Below, one piece after another: positions 46,092-57,675 of a stretch of 64,000 nucleotides of DNA (position 1 is the stretch's first letter; each line of letters opens with the position of its first letter). The DNA lies in assembly GCF_024868665.1 (NCBI RefSeq), contig NC_079891.1, positions 15,929,962-15,993,961 of the forward strand, given 5' to 3'. The notes under the pieces are model-generated. The model had not been told where the DNA came from and searched no databases. It worked only from the letters and a program-made list of their open reading frames with translations. A program made the position numbers and the translations under genes. This DNA comes from Triplophysa rosa (taxonomy: Eukaryota; Chordata; Actinopteri; Cypriniformes; Nemacheilidae).

Positions 46092-47112
46092 GTGGAGGAA
46101 CTACGATGCTCCAAGCCTAAACAATGGTTTAAGTCTGTGAAGGCTTTAATGGGGATGGAAGGAGAAAGGAGTGATGTGGTGCCTCAGGAGCAAAACATTG
46201 TGCAACGTGAGTGTGACATGGCGAGGCACTTTGCTTCTGTGTGGAACTTTGCAAGCCATACTTCTCTGTCTGAGGAAGAAGTCATCCGCAAGTTGTCAAA
46301 TTGTAGTGTACCTCCTCTGAGTATCGGACAAATCAAAGCTAGACTTCGTAAAGTGAATGCAACGAAGGTTGCTGGTCCTGACTGCATTCCTTCCTGGGTG
46401 CTAAAGACTTTTTATGAAAAGTTGGCACCGGTGTTATGTGATATCTTCAATACGTGCATTCAACATAACATTTTTCCACAACAATGGAAGGAGGCTATAG
46501 TAAAAGCTGTTCCCAAAAAAGCAAAGCCTACTTTTCCAGTAGATTATCGCCAGATCTCATTACTCAGCTGTGTTGGAAAAGTTTTTGAAGGAATCCTCAG
46601 AGATGCCATTCTGGAGGATACAGTTACTAAGAGTGAACCATCACAACATGGCTTTATGAGGAATAGATCAACTGACACTGCTCTGATTCAAGTTTTGCAG
46701 CACTGGCATGAAGCTCTTAACAGTTCCCCCAAAATGGACATGCATGCTGTTTTTGTTTATTTCACTCGAGCTTTTGACACTATTGATCATTGTCGACTGC
46801 TACATTCCTTAGCTGACTTGCATGTCAGACGGCCACTTTGGCTTATCGTGAGGAGTTACTTGGATAACAGAGAACAAAAGGTGAAGTGGGGCTCCTGTGT
46901 GTCCAATTCCTTTCCAGTTCCAGCAGGTGTTCCTCAGGGGGGACTTCTATCCCCACTGCTTTTTGTCATCTGTATTGGATTCAAGCTTGGATTCACATCT
47001 GCCTCCCTCGGTAATTCCTGTGAAATACGCTGATGGTCTGACAATCACTGAGTTTCTAATTGGATCCCTTCCTGGACTCACTCAGAAGGCTTTGGATTCT
47101 GTAGTCGAATGA
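46092..47112 (+). pseudogene. LINE reverse transcriptase, inactive
   Basis: The frame has GPDCIPSWVLKTFYEKLAPV, then KAVPKKAKPTFPVDYRQISL, QHGFMRNRSTDTALIQVLQ, FVYFTRAFDTIDHCRL and GVPQGGLLSPLLF. These are reverse-transcriptase blocks in order. The second catalytic motif reads YADG instead of YADD, near 47027, and a frameshift lies between it and the preceding block. The copy would not be enzymatically active. Confidence 0.83.
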
Positions 47113-47127
47113 GGACAGGAATTTACA

Positions 47128-47731
47128 TTGGCGCTGAATGGAGCTAAGACTGTGGACATGGTAATTAGTGCCAGAAGACAGGATAACATTCCCTCCCCTC
47201 CTTCTTCTGTTGTCTCAGGACACGCAATTAGTAGAGTTTCTACCTTTAAATTGCTTGGAGTTCAAACATCCTCTGACTTGTCCTGGGACGCCCATATTAT
47301 GTACATGATTTCGAAGGTGCGCCCCAGAATTTACTATTTTTGTGCCGCAAAAAAATCGAGGTCTTCTTTGCGATGTTTTAGTGCAAATATATTTGACTTT
47401 TACGGCCAGTTCTTATGCAAGCCCAGTATGGGGTGGACTACCTAAAGGTCTCTCTGAGGAGTTAGAGAGAATTCAAAAGCGATGCTGTCATATCATAGGC
47501 ATTCCGACTTTAACTTTTCCAACATTGAGTGAGAGGCGTGATGAAGCCACCATACGCACTTTTACTAAAATACTCGGGGACAGTTCATCACCGCTGCATT
47601 GTTTTCTCCCTCTGGCCCCAACACCTACCTATTCTCTTCGGCAGCACAAGACATTTGCTGTATCCAGAAGTAAAACTAAACGACATGAACTCTCCTTTAT
47701 ACCCCATGCTCCAAAACTGTTGTTTAAATAA
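47128..47731 (+). pseudogene. LINE C-terminal region
   Basis: Two overlapping frames read FKLLGVQTSSDLSWDAHI, then ASPVWGGLPKGLSEELERIQ and RRDEATIRTF, the post-reverse-transcriptase blocks of the same LINE. The frame change is near 47345. Confidence 0.75.
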
Positions 47732-48235
47732 TTCACAGGTGTCTGATTGTATAATGTTTCTCCTGTGTATCTTTGTATTTATATTTTTAGTTTACATTTT
47801 ACTATTGCTTGTATATTAATTTATTCTATTTGTATATTACTATTTTATGCCTTGTATGTTAGTTTTGGAGCATGTACAGTATATGTTTGACTCATTTCAG
47901 GGTCTTGTGTGGCAATATCCTGTCTTGTCAAACTTTAAATAAACAAACAAACAAACAAACCTCTGCAGGTTCACTTTAGTTTGACATGGTTTATATTATT
48001 CTCACTATATAGACTCACTGCAGTTTGCTAGAACGAAGCGAGGTGTCGAGGATGCAACAGCAACTTTATTAAATTTGGTGTTAAAGCATCTGGAAGGGAG
48101 CAAAACACGTTAAGCTTTTGTTTGTAGATTTTTCATCTGCTTTAAATTCTTTTTGGTCTTGATTTTAACTTAGTAGGCTGGGTTTTAGACTTTTTAACTG
48201 ACAGAACTCAAAGAGTGAGAGTCAATGGCAGTTTC

Positions 48236-49004
48236 TCACCCCCTTTGACAACATAGACAGGATCTTCAAAAGGTGAAAAGATGGAAGCGGTTACAAGAAA
48301 CATGTTAAGAAACTGGTGAGAACCATTAAATATAATTTGTACAGTTTTAGGCAAATTAGACTTTGTCTTCCAATGGGTGTAGCGAAAACCTTTATGCACG
48401 CACAATTTATTCTCATCTATCATACTGTTTAACATGCTGGAGTCAAGCAGGAGAGACAGTCGTCAAATCACTACACTCTCTTTATAAACAGACTCTAAAC
48501 AATTTAGATCAGAAGCCTACTCATTTTCACCATTGTAGGATTCATAATTATTAACTTTTGACAATTTTTAACTTTTTTAAAATCTGTGTATGGTTTATAA
48601 AATTTTAAATGGTCCGCCCCCCCATATTTCGCAATGGACTATCTTCCTTCTCAGTCAAAGCTCTTACCAATTGGAATATTTTACCTGAAGAAATCAGGGT
48701 GTGTACATCTATTGATTTGTTTAAATTAAAATTTTAATCTTATTTAAAATGAACACAAATTTGTGACCATTGATTTTTTTTCCCCTTAATTTTCTTTCTT
48801 CCTCTGACGGGATGTGTATAAGTAACTCTATTATATTGCTCTAGTGTATTGTATATGTATATGCATGTTTTTAATTTATGTTTACCTGCCAAGGGACTGC
48901 GGATGGAAATTAGCCTGTGGGCTAAATGTTATAATTAATTAATGTTATAATTGTACATGTTCCCTTTCAAATAAACTTAAATAATAATAATAATAACTCC
49001 TCAA
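48236..49004 (+). mobile_element. 5'-truncated LINE 3' end nested in the Rex1 copy
   Basis: It contains a decayed C-terminal frame and a 3' tail ending AAATAATAATAATAATAA at about 48978-48995. Rex1 coding sequence resumes directly after it. The target duplication is unclear, and the clade is not resolved. Confidence 0.55.
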
Positions 49005-49013
49005 CGTTGTGTT

Positions 49014-49448
49014 TTGTCTCCTTTATTATACATCTTATATACAAATGACTGTGTAAGCAATTACAAAAATTGGTATTTTTTAAAGTTTGCTGATGACAAA
49101 GTGATTGTGAGTCTCCTAGAAAACAATGAAGTGTGCCACGATGGCCCAGTGGTTGAAGATTTTATAAAATGGTGTGATGATGCTTGTTTGCAACTGAATG
49201 TATCGAAGACAAAAGACATGTCTATTGACTTCAGAGCAGCTATATATTCTTCTCAGGCTACATTTATTAAAGGTGAGAAGGTAGACTGTGTGGAAAGTTA
49301 CAAATATCTGGGGACCTTATTGATAATAGATGTAAAATTCTATGTTCTACGTAAAAGGGGACAGCAACGCCTATATTGCTTAAGAAAACTAAGATCATTC
49401 AATATAGATATAGAACAATTCCATCAATGTCATAAATTGAGCCGGTAG
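49014..49448 (+). pseudogene. Rex1/Babar reverse transcriptase C-terminal part
   Basis: An open frame of 144 codons including LSP..LYILYTND, KFADDKVIV (the catalytic motif) and YKYLGTLL. It lacks the fingers and the first catalytic aspartate, which belong to the region before 48235, and it ends in a premature stop. Confidence 0.78.
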
Positions 49449-49790
49449 TGTCTTTTTCTATTAGTTGTTGGTTCGGTAATCTCGGTGTGAAACATAAAAA
49501 TGCTTACATGGAATAGCTGCTCTAAGTGGGAAGATTATAGGCAAAGAACAAAGAAGTCTGTCATTCTTGTTCAACAGAAATGTTTTGAGTCAGGCACGAT
49601 CCGTGATCCTGGACAATGACCATTTTCCTTCAGGCTCACTTTATAGACTGCCAAAGATGAGAAGTAATCGATAAAACAACTTTGTTTCTTGTGCAATCCA
49701 GTTGCTAAATGGTGGAAAAGTAATTTATTTTAGTTTTATCCATATATCTTTTGTATTGTGTATTGTGTACACTTTTGTGTACCCAGCCCA

Positions 49791-49804
49791 CCCCCCCCCC
49801 CCCC
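49791..49804. repeat. Poly-C run of 14
   Basis: Fourteen consecutive C at the junction between the LINE block and the start of the chemokine 3 duplicon. Such a run is length-variable and prone to sequencing error. Confidence 0.9.
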
Positions 49805-49900
49805 TTCAACCAGCAATGAGTGGCATGTATGAAAGCTTTTCATCAGTAAGTTTAGGAGAAAGCATTTCCGAGAAATAACAATAAAAACAGAAGCTAATTT

Positions 49901-49957
49901 GAAACTAAAACTGAGAAATGGCTCAGACAGGGGAAACCCCAGATCTAGAGTATTTAA
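49901..49957 (+). promoter_or_regulatory. Chemokine 3 promoter: ISRE-like, kappa-B and TATA-like sites
   Basis: GAAACTAAAACT (49901-49912) differs at one base from a canonical interferon-stimulated response element. GGGGAAACCCC (49930-49940) is a palindromic kappa-B site. TATTTAAG (49951-49958) is a TATA-like box about 80 bp before the start codon. This is the layout known for mammalian CXCL10 and CXCL11 promoters. Confidence 0.7.
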
Positions 49958-50037
49958 GAGCTTGTAAACCCCTTCATTCATAATCTCTCTGATCCACATA
50001 CCAGAAGCGAGGAAAGGACATCAAAACCAAAAAGACA

Positions 50038-50663
50038 ATGAGGACTGTCACAGCTTTTGTTCTTCTAGCCTGTCTGATTGCTTTAGGAGTGAACGGTAAG
50101 TTTGAACTTTAAGAAACCAAGATAATCATACCTTCATATCAGCAGATTAGTTGAGGATTTGACAACTTAACTGGTATGAACTATGACTGACAGTCATGTA
50201 TGTCATCTCTCTTGCAGGGCAGGACAGGTCCAAGGGCAGATGTATTTGTGCTGATATAGGAGTGAACATTGTTTTAAGAAAGAACATTGAGAAGGTTGAA
50301 ATCATACCTCCAAGTGCATCTTGCGAAAGACAGGAGATTATGTAAGCAAAAACTTTTTTACATTTTCTACACGAATGTTTTTGTTGTTCAGCTATAACTA
50401 TTTGTATTGAATAAATTTGAGTGACACATTCAACTCATTGCTTCTTTTGTTTCATCATAGTGTCACTCTGAAAAACGGCGCAGGTCAGAAATGTATGAAT
50501 CCAGAGTCGAAATTCACTAAAAATATCATCCTGAGGACACTCGAAAAACAGTAAGAACACATCTGCTTTAAGTATTTATGCTTTACATAAATACAATGAT
50601 TAAATCTGGGGGAAAAAATTAAATAAATAAAAAATGTCCTGTCTTCACAGGGGCCAACAGTAG
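50038..50663 (+). CDS. CXC chemokine 3, CXCL11-like, 94 residues
   Basis: Exons 50038-50095, 50218-50341, 50461-50550 and 50651-50663. The signal peptide is MRTVTAFVLLACLIALGVNG. The mature chain starts QDRSKGRCICADIGVN with Cys28-Ile-Cys30 and no ELR. Cys55 and Cys72 complete the disulfides. LRKNIEKVEIIPPSASCERQ and CMNPESKFTKNIILRTLEKQ are the core strands and the C-terminal helix. The protein is short, basic and secreted, probably inducible by interferon and NF-kappaB. It differs from gene 4 at five positions: 16 (Leu/Ile), 25 (Lys/Arg), 29 (Ile/Leu), 67 (Gly/Ser) and 73 (Met/Leu). All splice sites are GT-AG. A polyadenylation signal is at 50908-50913. The receptor is inferred from family and promoter type. 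Confidence 0.92.
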
Positions 50664-50963
50664 GACGCTCTCAACATAAACTGCTCCAGAGAACTCATAC
50701 ACTGTCTGAATTTCAGCTGAATTTAAGCTCATTCATTTCTTTTTCTGTAAAAAGGCCTTGGCTTATTATTAATTGGATATATATAACATATTTTTTCACA
50801 TTTTTTATTAGACTACTGAACAATGTGTCATATGTACAGTCTTTTTACAATTTGTTAATGATCGTAGTTGATTCTATTTTTTATTGTCCCTTTACAAAGA
50901 ACTGCTAAATAAAGCTTCTAATTTAAATGCAAACGCTTCAGTTGAGATCTTGTGCATGTACTG

Positions 50964-51430
50964 TGTCATGATTCGGACAGAGAACCCAAGTGCAGACAGC
51001 GATGAGGTTAAACAAAATACTTTATTTATACAAAAAGCGCAAAGCAAAACCCACTAGGGGGTAAAACAACATCACACTTGAAAACTGACAATAAACAGAC
51101 TCTAGACAATAACTTGACAAAAACTTCACTCGACTTGACTAAGAAAGACTAGATTAACAGGAAACTTCAGCAAAACATACAAGGATATACAAACGAACAG
51201 GCACAAGACAGGGCATTAAATAGGGTCAAAATCAAGAGGGGAACAGGTGCGGGGCATTAAATCATTAACCATCAATAATGAGAAAACGAGAGGGCGGGAA
51301 CCAAGACGAGAACGGAGAGAGCGCATGGCACAGCAAAACAAACAATGCCATGTCTCTCTCCACACTAAACACGTGGGTACTGCCACGATCCTGACACAAG
51401 AAAAGAAAACCTGAACCAGAGGGCAGGACA
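50964..51430 (-). repeat. Solo LTR in chemokine 3 downstream region
   Basis: It runs from TGTCATGATTC to GGCAGGACA between direct repeats GTACTG (50958-50963 and 51431-51436). The duplicate locus has the unfilled site, CATGTACTGTATGTG near 62098, which confirms the borders. In reverse its end resembles the end of the LTR at 40259-40767. No internal genes. Confidence 0.88.
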
Positions 51431-53089
51431 GTACTGTATGTGTTTAGTGACTGTGAAGGGATTTGTAATAAATTAATTAAAGCAAAAATCATTTAAAGGT
51501 GCTGTGAATAATTTTTTGGAGGATCTATTAAAAGAAATATACATAACTATGTCTTCAGAGGTGTATAAAGACCTTACATAATGAAGTGTTATGTTTTTAT
51601 TACCTTAGAATGAGGTGTTTCTATACACCGCGGGTACCCATACAAAGAATTTGTCATGTTGTTTCTACAGTAGCCCTAAACGGACAAACTGCCTACAGAG
51701 CATGTTTCATAAATACTTTATCTCCTTAAGCAAAGAAGCGAAAATGTGATGACATGTTAGTTCAGTGTCAGCCATCGTAATGCTTCGAAAGGGAGTGGTG
51801 GGGTGAGCCGTTCACTCTAAAAAATAGTTCATGGCATCTGTTGGCACAACTTAATTTAATGCATTGGTGCAAGTCAAAAATTAAATTATTTGGTATAATA
51901 AAAACTTTTAAGTGTGAAACTCTATTTTGATTGTTGAGGATCTCCATTTTCCATCATGCTTTCCATGGACCTGGATAATGAGAGTTAAAGTAGAAATTCA
52001 GTGTTATTTTATGGATTTTTATCAAGACGAGAACAGCATGAGACTTAAAGATCCAGTGAAATCAAAATGAAAGTTTTTTTCCTTTTATTAAAAATGAGTG
52101 AGCCTTAAGGACATCAATAAACTGATGTGCTTTTATGCGCTGACAAAATTCGCATTTAGGAGATATAACCGTTTAAAACTGACAGTCTGGCACTTGAGCT
52201 CAAATAAATCTAGAAATTATATGACATCACGCTATACAGTACAGCCTCTTGTCCAATCAAATCCGCTTTAGAATCTGAAGAGTCCCGCCCCCTTCACTAC
52301 GAGAGATTTAATAAAATGAGCATATATGTTATCATTAACATAAATGTAAGGGGAATGTTGGCATATTAAATTGTAGGCTACACTCTAAAAAATGCTGGGT
52401 TGTTTTTTAACCCAACCGCTGGGTTGTGTTGGGTCATTTTGTTGGGTTATTTTCTCAGTGTTGGGTAGTTTTTTGTGTAACCTAATCGTTGGGTTACCGG
52501 TTGGGTCCAATTGAGTGACAGTTCAGAGAGTAAACCCCTCCCCATCCTCGACGCCTCAGACTAACTCTACCTTCGCGGGCATTTTGAATCACCTCAGGAA
52601 CAAGCGAAGACGGGTGTTATTCGGAGAAAAAAGGTATGTTTGAGAGTTTTTAATCTATAAAACTGTTACTGTACATCAGAAAATGCACAAGTATGCAAAA
52701 TTCGGCGGTTCACATTAGGTTTGAAAATTACCATCTAGCTTCGTTAGCTTTGGTTAGCTAAGGTTAGTCTAAATTCCCACGTTGTTATAACTTACAGCTT
52801 TCGAATAATTAAAACGTCCTTTATGGTCTACATTTCCTCTGAAATTTGTGACTTGTGTGAGTCATTTAGTTCGGTACGCATCTACAGTATATTAGTTTGA
52901 GGTCAACACGCCAGCGTCATGTCAAAAAGCAAACATCCAGCTAATCATATTTTTTTATAAATACTACTAGTTTTCGGTCACGGAACGTAGTTTTAAAAGT
53001 CTTTTAGACGAGAATGTAGTTGTTTAGACCTTAAATACGCGATTTATATATAAACATGCCTCTTTGAGAATTTGTTAAAACGCTGTCGG

Positions 53090-53660
53090 AGATGTGAGCT
53101 TACTGCAGTCAAGCCAGCCGCGGTTTGAAAATACACGGTCAGGCCAGCCGCCGTTTAGATTCTGATGCTCGCATACTGAGTGGTTTACGGTATATTCCAG
53201 AAACGCCGCTTTTAAAGCTTTTTTTAAAATGTAGATGATCTGTGTGTCTCGTCAATAACATATTTCTTGTCTTACGTTTAGAATATCTCGCTTTTGTCGT
53301 GATTTATGCATTTTTTGTAAGAATGTTTGCATTATCAATGCTGTATATTGTGAAAACAATGTCTCTGTCTGTAACTTTTAATTATTTATTATTTTAATGC
53401 CTTTTAGACCTTTGTCGTGCAAATAAAACGGTTTATGCAGTTAAATAGTTTGTCTATTATCTGTAGTCTTACGAAAATTGACCACATTTTTGAGGTAGAA
53501 GTGTAGTAAACATGTTTTTTTTGTGTATTGATTACTATAGGCAAACCATGGTTTTAATACAGTACCCATGGATTTGAACAGGTAATAAGTAGGTAGGCTA
53601 CAGTATTTTTGAAAGCATTTTGTTGCGTTTTGTAAAAATATTTTAAATATAAGAATATAT
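53090..53660. repeat. Unique part of the left inverted arm
   Basis: Reverse complement of about 56890-57360. Shared blocks include CAGCCGCCGTTTAG, CATATTTCTTGTCTTACGTTTAG and AAAACGGTTTATGCAGTT. The right arm carries a small internal duplication (ACAGACAGAGACATTG twice near 57080 and 57105). No ORF. Confidence 0.75.
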
Positions 53661-53669
53661 TATACTGGA

Positions 53670-54410
53670 CTACAGAAACCTTATTTCTAATAAGTAGAAA
53701 CAACTGATGGTGGGTTTCTGTAGGGGACATCCCACACTATATGCACACCATATATGGATTTATTTCACTGTAGCGTTTTGGAGAAATACACATTTTACAA
53801 CCTTAAAGGGCCTATAGAAACATTATTTCTAATAAGTAGAAAAAACTGATGGTCGGTTTCTGTAGGGGCCATCCCCCACTATATGCACACCATATATGGA
53901 TTTATTTGACTGTAGTGTTTTGGAGAAATACATATTTTTCCACTTCAAATTCCTATAGAAACATTATTTCTAATAAGTAGAAAAAACTGATGGTCGGTTT
54001 CTGTAGGGGCCATCCCACACTATATGCACACCATATATGGACTTATTTTACTGTAGCATTTTGGAGAAATACACATTTCTCCACTTCAAATGCCTATAGA
54101 AACATTATTTCTAATAAGTAGAAAAAACTGATGATGGATTTCTGTAGGGGCCATCCCACACTATATGCACACCATATATGGACTTATTTTACTGTAGCGT
54201 TTTGGAGAAATACACATTTTTCCACTTCAAATGCCTATAGAAACATTATTTCTAATAAGTAGAAAAAACTGATGGTCGGTTTCTGTAGGGACCATCCCAT
54301 ACTATGTGCACACCATATATGGATTTATTTTACTGTAGCATTTTGGAGAAATACAAATATTTCCACTTCAAATGCCTATAGAAACTTTCTTTCTAATGAG
54401 TAGAAAAAAC
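53670..54410 (+). repeat. 141-bp tandem repeat, left arm, about five and a half units
   Basis: The block TTATTTCTAATAAGTAGAAA recurs at about 53681, 53823, 53964, 54105, 54246 and 54387 (the last altered), a spacing of 141. Each unit also carries CACACTATATGCACACCATA and TTTTGGAGAAATACA. Units differ at a few bases each. Confidence 0.92.
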
Positions 54411-56310
54411 GTATTGGTTATGGATGTAACCTCAGTTCCCTGATGGAGGGAACGAGACGTTGTGTCGAGCCGACAGATGGGGTTCGCTCTTGAGAATCTA
54501 TCAACTTCTGACTAGTTTAGAAAAGGCCAATGAAATTGGCGAATGAAATTTGCATGCCGGACTCCGCCCCCGGATATCCGGGTATAAAAGGGAGACTGCG
54601 TGCTGCATTCATTCACCTTTTTGGTCTGAGGAGCCTGAACATCCCTCGACCGCTGCGGCGGGCGGCCAGCGTTGTGGCAAGAAGGACACAACGTCTCGTT
54701 CCCTCCATCAGGGAACTGAGGTTACATCCGTAACCAAGACGTTCCCTTTCTGTCGGTCTCTCGACGTTGTGTCGAGCCGACAGATGGGGTTCCTATGGAA
54801 AATACCACAGCGCTGTGCCGCGTCACAATCTCTAGCGGAGCGACATTGACTGGCCTGGGCGAGTCAGACGTGAGCGCTAGCGCGAAATTGTGACCGTCCA
54901 GTGGAGAGGTAGGGGGTCCCAGAGCTTTTGAAGAAAAGGTGGGAAGCCCCTGCCACCGGCCGTCATGGGCGGAGGCCTTAATTCTCACGCTCACGGCGGC
55001 CCGGGAAAGCATGGCTGACATTTCGATGTCCGCTTCTTCCTGGGCTCGACCCCCCCGAGGGAGGGAGCCCGAGGAATCGTCGGAGTCGGATGGCAGTACG
55101 TCACCCCCCGATGCTGCAAGAGACATCTCATCATCACGCATCGTGTCCGACTCCTGCTATTTCTCATCTTACGATGAAGATGACCCTCCTGGTGGCCCAA
55201 CACCTTCGCAAGATTCTACAGCCTCCGCGTGGAACCGGTGTCAGCCTGAGTCTTGCATGGTACCAACAGGTAAGAAAGCCTGCGAAAGCACCTTCCCCCC
55301 TCATAGGTGGGTCAGTGTGCTATTTCCGCCTCCCTTCTTCCCCCACCGGATGAAGAACAGGCATTCCATCCATCACTAAACACTTCCTGGTGGCGGGCTG
55401 GGCGGAGCAGCCCTGCCTCCTCAGGCCGGGTATCAACTGAGTTATCTAGCGTATGGCTCTAACCGGACCTACTGCCCCACACGTAGTAACCCCCCCCAGC
55501 AGGGTGGTTCCATATCATGTATTTTCATGGTCTGGTTCCCAGGTTGGTAACCCACAACCTCCCCTAGGTGGGCCTTCACCTCTTGCGGTACTCCCTTACA
55601 GTCCGCACACTTCTCCCCTGCCGGCGAGACCATGTTGGTGTCTCCACTGAATTCCTCCCTATGGTAGGAAGTGGCCTCTGTAGCGCGTTTCCTCAGTGAG
55701 GAAATAGCGCTTCCCCAGTGGCCCTTACGGTGCCGGGCGGCTTCTCGCCATTAGAGAAAGAAGGCCTCCGCCCGTGACGGCCAGTGGCAGGGGCTTCCCA
55801 CCTTTTTCAAAAAGCTCTGGGACCCCCTACCTCTCCACTGGATGGTTACAATTTTGCGCTAGCGCTCACATCTGACACGCCTAGGCCAGTCAGCGTCACT
55901 TGCTAGAGATTGTGACGCGGCACAGCGCCGTGGCGTTTTCCATAGGAGCCCCATCTGTCGGTTCGACACAACATCGAGAGACCGACAGAAAGGGAACGTC
56001 TTGGTTACAGATGTAACCTCTTTTCCCTGATGGAGGGAACGCGACGTTGTGTCCTTCATGCCACAATGCTGGCCGCCCGCTGCAGCAGTCGAGAAATGCT
56101 CTCAGGCTCCTCAGCCCAAAAGGTGAATGAATGCAGCATGCCGTCTCCCTTTTATACCCGATATCCGGGGCGGAGTCCGTCATGCAAAATTGGCCTTTTC
56201 AAAAGTTAGTCGGAAGACGATAGGTTCTCAAGTCAAACCCCATCTGTCGGTTCGACACAACGTCTCGTTCCCTCCATTAGGGAACAGAGGTTACATCCGT
56301 AACCAAGACG
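54411..56310. mobile_element. DIRS-derived foldback element at the palindrome centre
   Basis: The outer parts (54415-54735 and 55998-56310) are inverted copies of the terminal repeat seen at 585-915. The inner arms (about 54735-54985 and 55765-55995) are also inverted copies of each other, with CTAGCGCGAAATTGTGACC-like and CTACCTCTCCACTGG blocks. The centre (about 54985-55765) retains only the start of gag. No reverse transcriptase, RNase H or recombinase is present. Confidence 0.8.
55005..55141 (-). pseudogene. DIRS gag N-terminal fragment
   Basis: The minus-strand frame from 55141 starts MRDDEMSLAASGGDVLPSD and includes GGRAQEEADIEMSAML, matching the gag start at 4312 of the first DIRS copy. 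After about 55005 the frame runs into inverted-arm sequence rather than the rest of gag. The plus-strand frame across the same bases is its antisense. Confidence 0.72.
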
Positions 56311-56885
56311 TTTCTATGGGCATTTGAAGTAGAACACATTGTATTTCTCCAAAACACTACAGTAAAATAAATCCATATGTGGTGTGTGCATATAGTGTGG
56401 GATGGCCCCTACAGAAACCGACCATCATTTTTTTCTACTTATTAGAAATAATGTTTCTATAGGCTTTCAAAGTTGAAAAATGTGTTTTTCTCCAAAATGC
56501 TACAGTAAAATAAGTCCATATATGGTGTGCATATCGTGTAGAATGGCCTCTACAGAAACCGACCATCAGTTTTTTCTACTTATTAGAAATAATGTTTCTA
56601 TAGGCATTTGAAGTGAAAAATGTGTATTTCTCCAAAGCGCTACGGTAAAATAAATCCATATATGGTGTGCATATAGTGTGGGATGGCCCACTACTGAAAC
56701 CCACCATCAGTTTTTTCTACTTATTAGAAATATAGTTTCTATAGGCATTTGAAGTAGAAAATATTGTATTTCTCCAAAACGTTACAGTGAAATAAATCCA
56801 TATTGTGTGCATATAGTGGGGGATGGCTCCTACTTAAACCCACCATCATATTTTTCTACTCATGAGAAATAATGTTTGTATAGTC
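56311..56885 (-). repeat. 141-bp tandem repeat, right arm, about four units
   Basis: Inverted copies of the left-arm units; ATTAGAAATAATGTTTCTAT recurs at about 56441, 56582, 56723 and 56863. Two fewer units than in the left arm. Confidence 0.9.
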
Positions 56886-57675
56886 AATTATATTGGAATA
56901 ATATTTTTCAAACAAAATGCTTTCAAAAACCATACTGTATAGTTAAACCTGTTCAAATCCATGGGTACTGTAATTGCATAATTGCAAACTGCATAAACCG
57001 TTTTATTTGCAGGACAAAGGTCTAGAAGGCATTAAAATAATACATATTTATACATAATAATACATATTTAAGATACAGACAGAGACATTGTTTTCACAAT
57101 ATACAGACAGAGACATTGGTTTCACAATATAACGTTAAAGCAATCATAATGCAAACATTCGGAGAAAAAAACTGCATAAATTACGACAAAAACGAGATAT
57201 TCTAAACGTAAAACAAGAAATATGTTATTGACAAGAGACGCGGATCATCTACATTTAAATAAAGCTTTACAAGCGGTGTTCCTGTAATTTACCGTAAACC
57301 ACTTAATATGGGCGCATCTGAACCTAAACGGCGGCTGGCTTGACCGCAGTGTGAGCTTCAGACTGTCAGCGGTCGTTCAGCACTCGTGGCTCCGCTGAGA
57401 GCAGCTTTATCTCGGCCAGTGCTTCGGGAATATGCCGCTGCCTCGTATAGTGGTTAACCTTGCGATATAATTAATGTTGGGTATATGAAACGAACAATCA
57501 TTGGTCTTATTATTCTACGTGTTATTGAGTTAGTCGAATTAGTTTAAGTGTTGTGTTAACGTTTATAATATTTTATTTTTTAAGTCTATATTTAACTTTC
57601 TGTACTAGAGCCCTAGAGCTCACAGCCTCTGCCACTTTTCTTTTTTTCCCACTGACAGAATAACAGCTAATAATA

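Larger units (their letters stand above)
45116..47965 (+). mobile_element. Non-LTR retrotransposon (LINE), degenerate
   Basis: Fragments in order: endonuclease C-terminus (about 45500-45725, with GSSDHQTILLN), reverse transcriptase (46092-47112) and a conserved C-terminal region (47128-47731). The 3' end is an AAAC-repeat tail at about 47937-47960. Frameshifts occur near 46970, 47110 and 47345. The 5' boundary is uncertain. The clade is not resolved; it lies in the broad jockey/I group. Confidence 0.78.
47990..49745 (+). mobile_element. Rex1/Babar-type LINE, split by another LINE
   Basis: The first part (47990-48235) translates in pieces as ARTKRGVEDATATLLNLVLK and LNSFWS-like AFN-region remnants. 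The second part (49005-49745) has YILYTNDCVS, KFADDKVIVSLLENNE, CLQLNVSKTKDMSIDFRA and, after a stop, KIIGKEQRSLS and QARSVILDNDH. These blocks are typical of fish Rex1/Babar elements. The FADD catalytic motif is kept at about 49087, yet stops and frameshifts make it dead. Confidence 0.75.
49812..52300 (+). repeat. Chemokine duplicon, copy 1
   Basis: Matches 60990-62945 in order and orientation, including promoter, all exons, introns, 3' UTR and the downstream segment ending at the GAAGAGTCCCGCCC block. Differences are a solo LTR (50964-51430) and extra sequence at about 51493-51860, both present only here. The 6.6-kb transposon starts just beyond its right edge. Confidence 0.9.

Noticed and set aside
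52381..52510. Telomere-like GGGTT repeats
   Set aside because: The TTGGGTT/AACCCAA words are part of the transposon ends and are not in tandem TTAGGG register.
53670..54410. Possible CRISPR-like array
   Set aside because: The 141-bp units are contiguous tandem repeats without unique spacers and lie in a eukaryotic transposon.
55010..55379. Plus-strand frame beginning MADISMSASSWARPP
   Set aside because: Antisense of the DIRS gag start; the opposite strand matches the gag N-terminus of the first copy.
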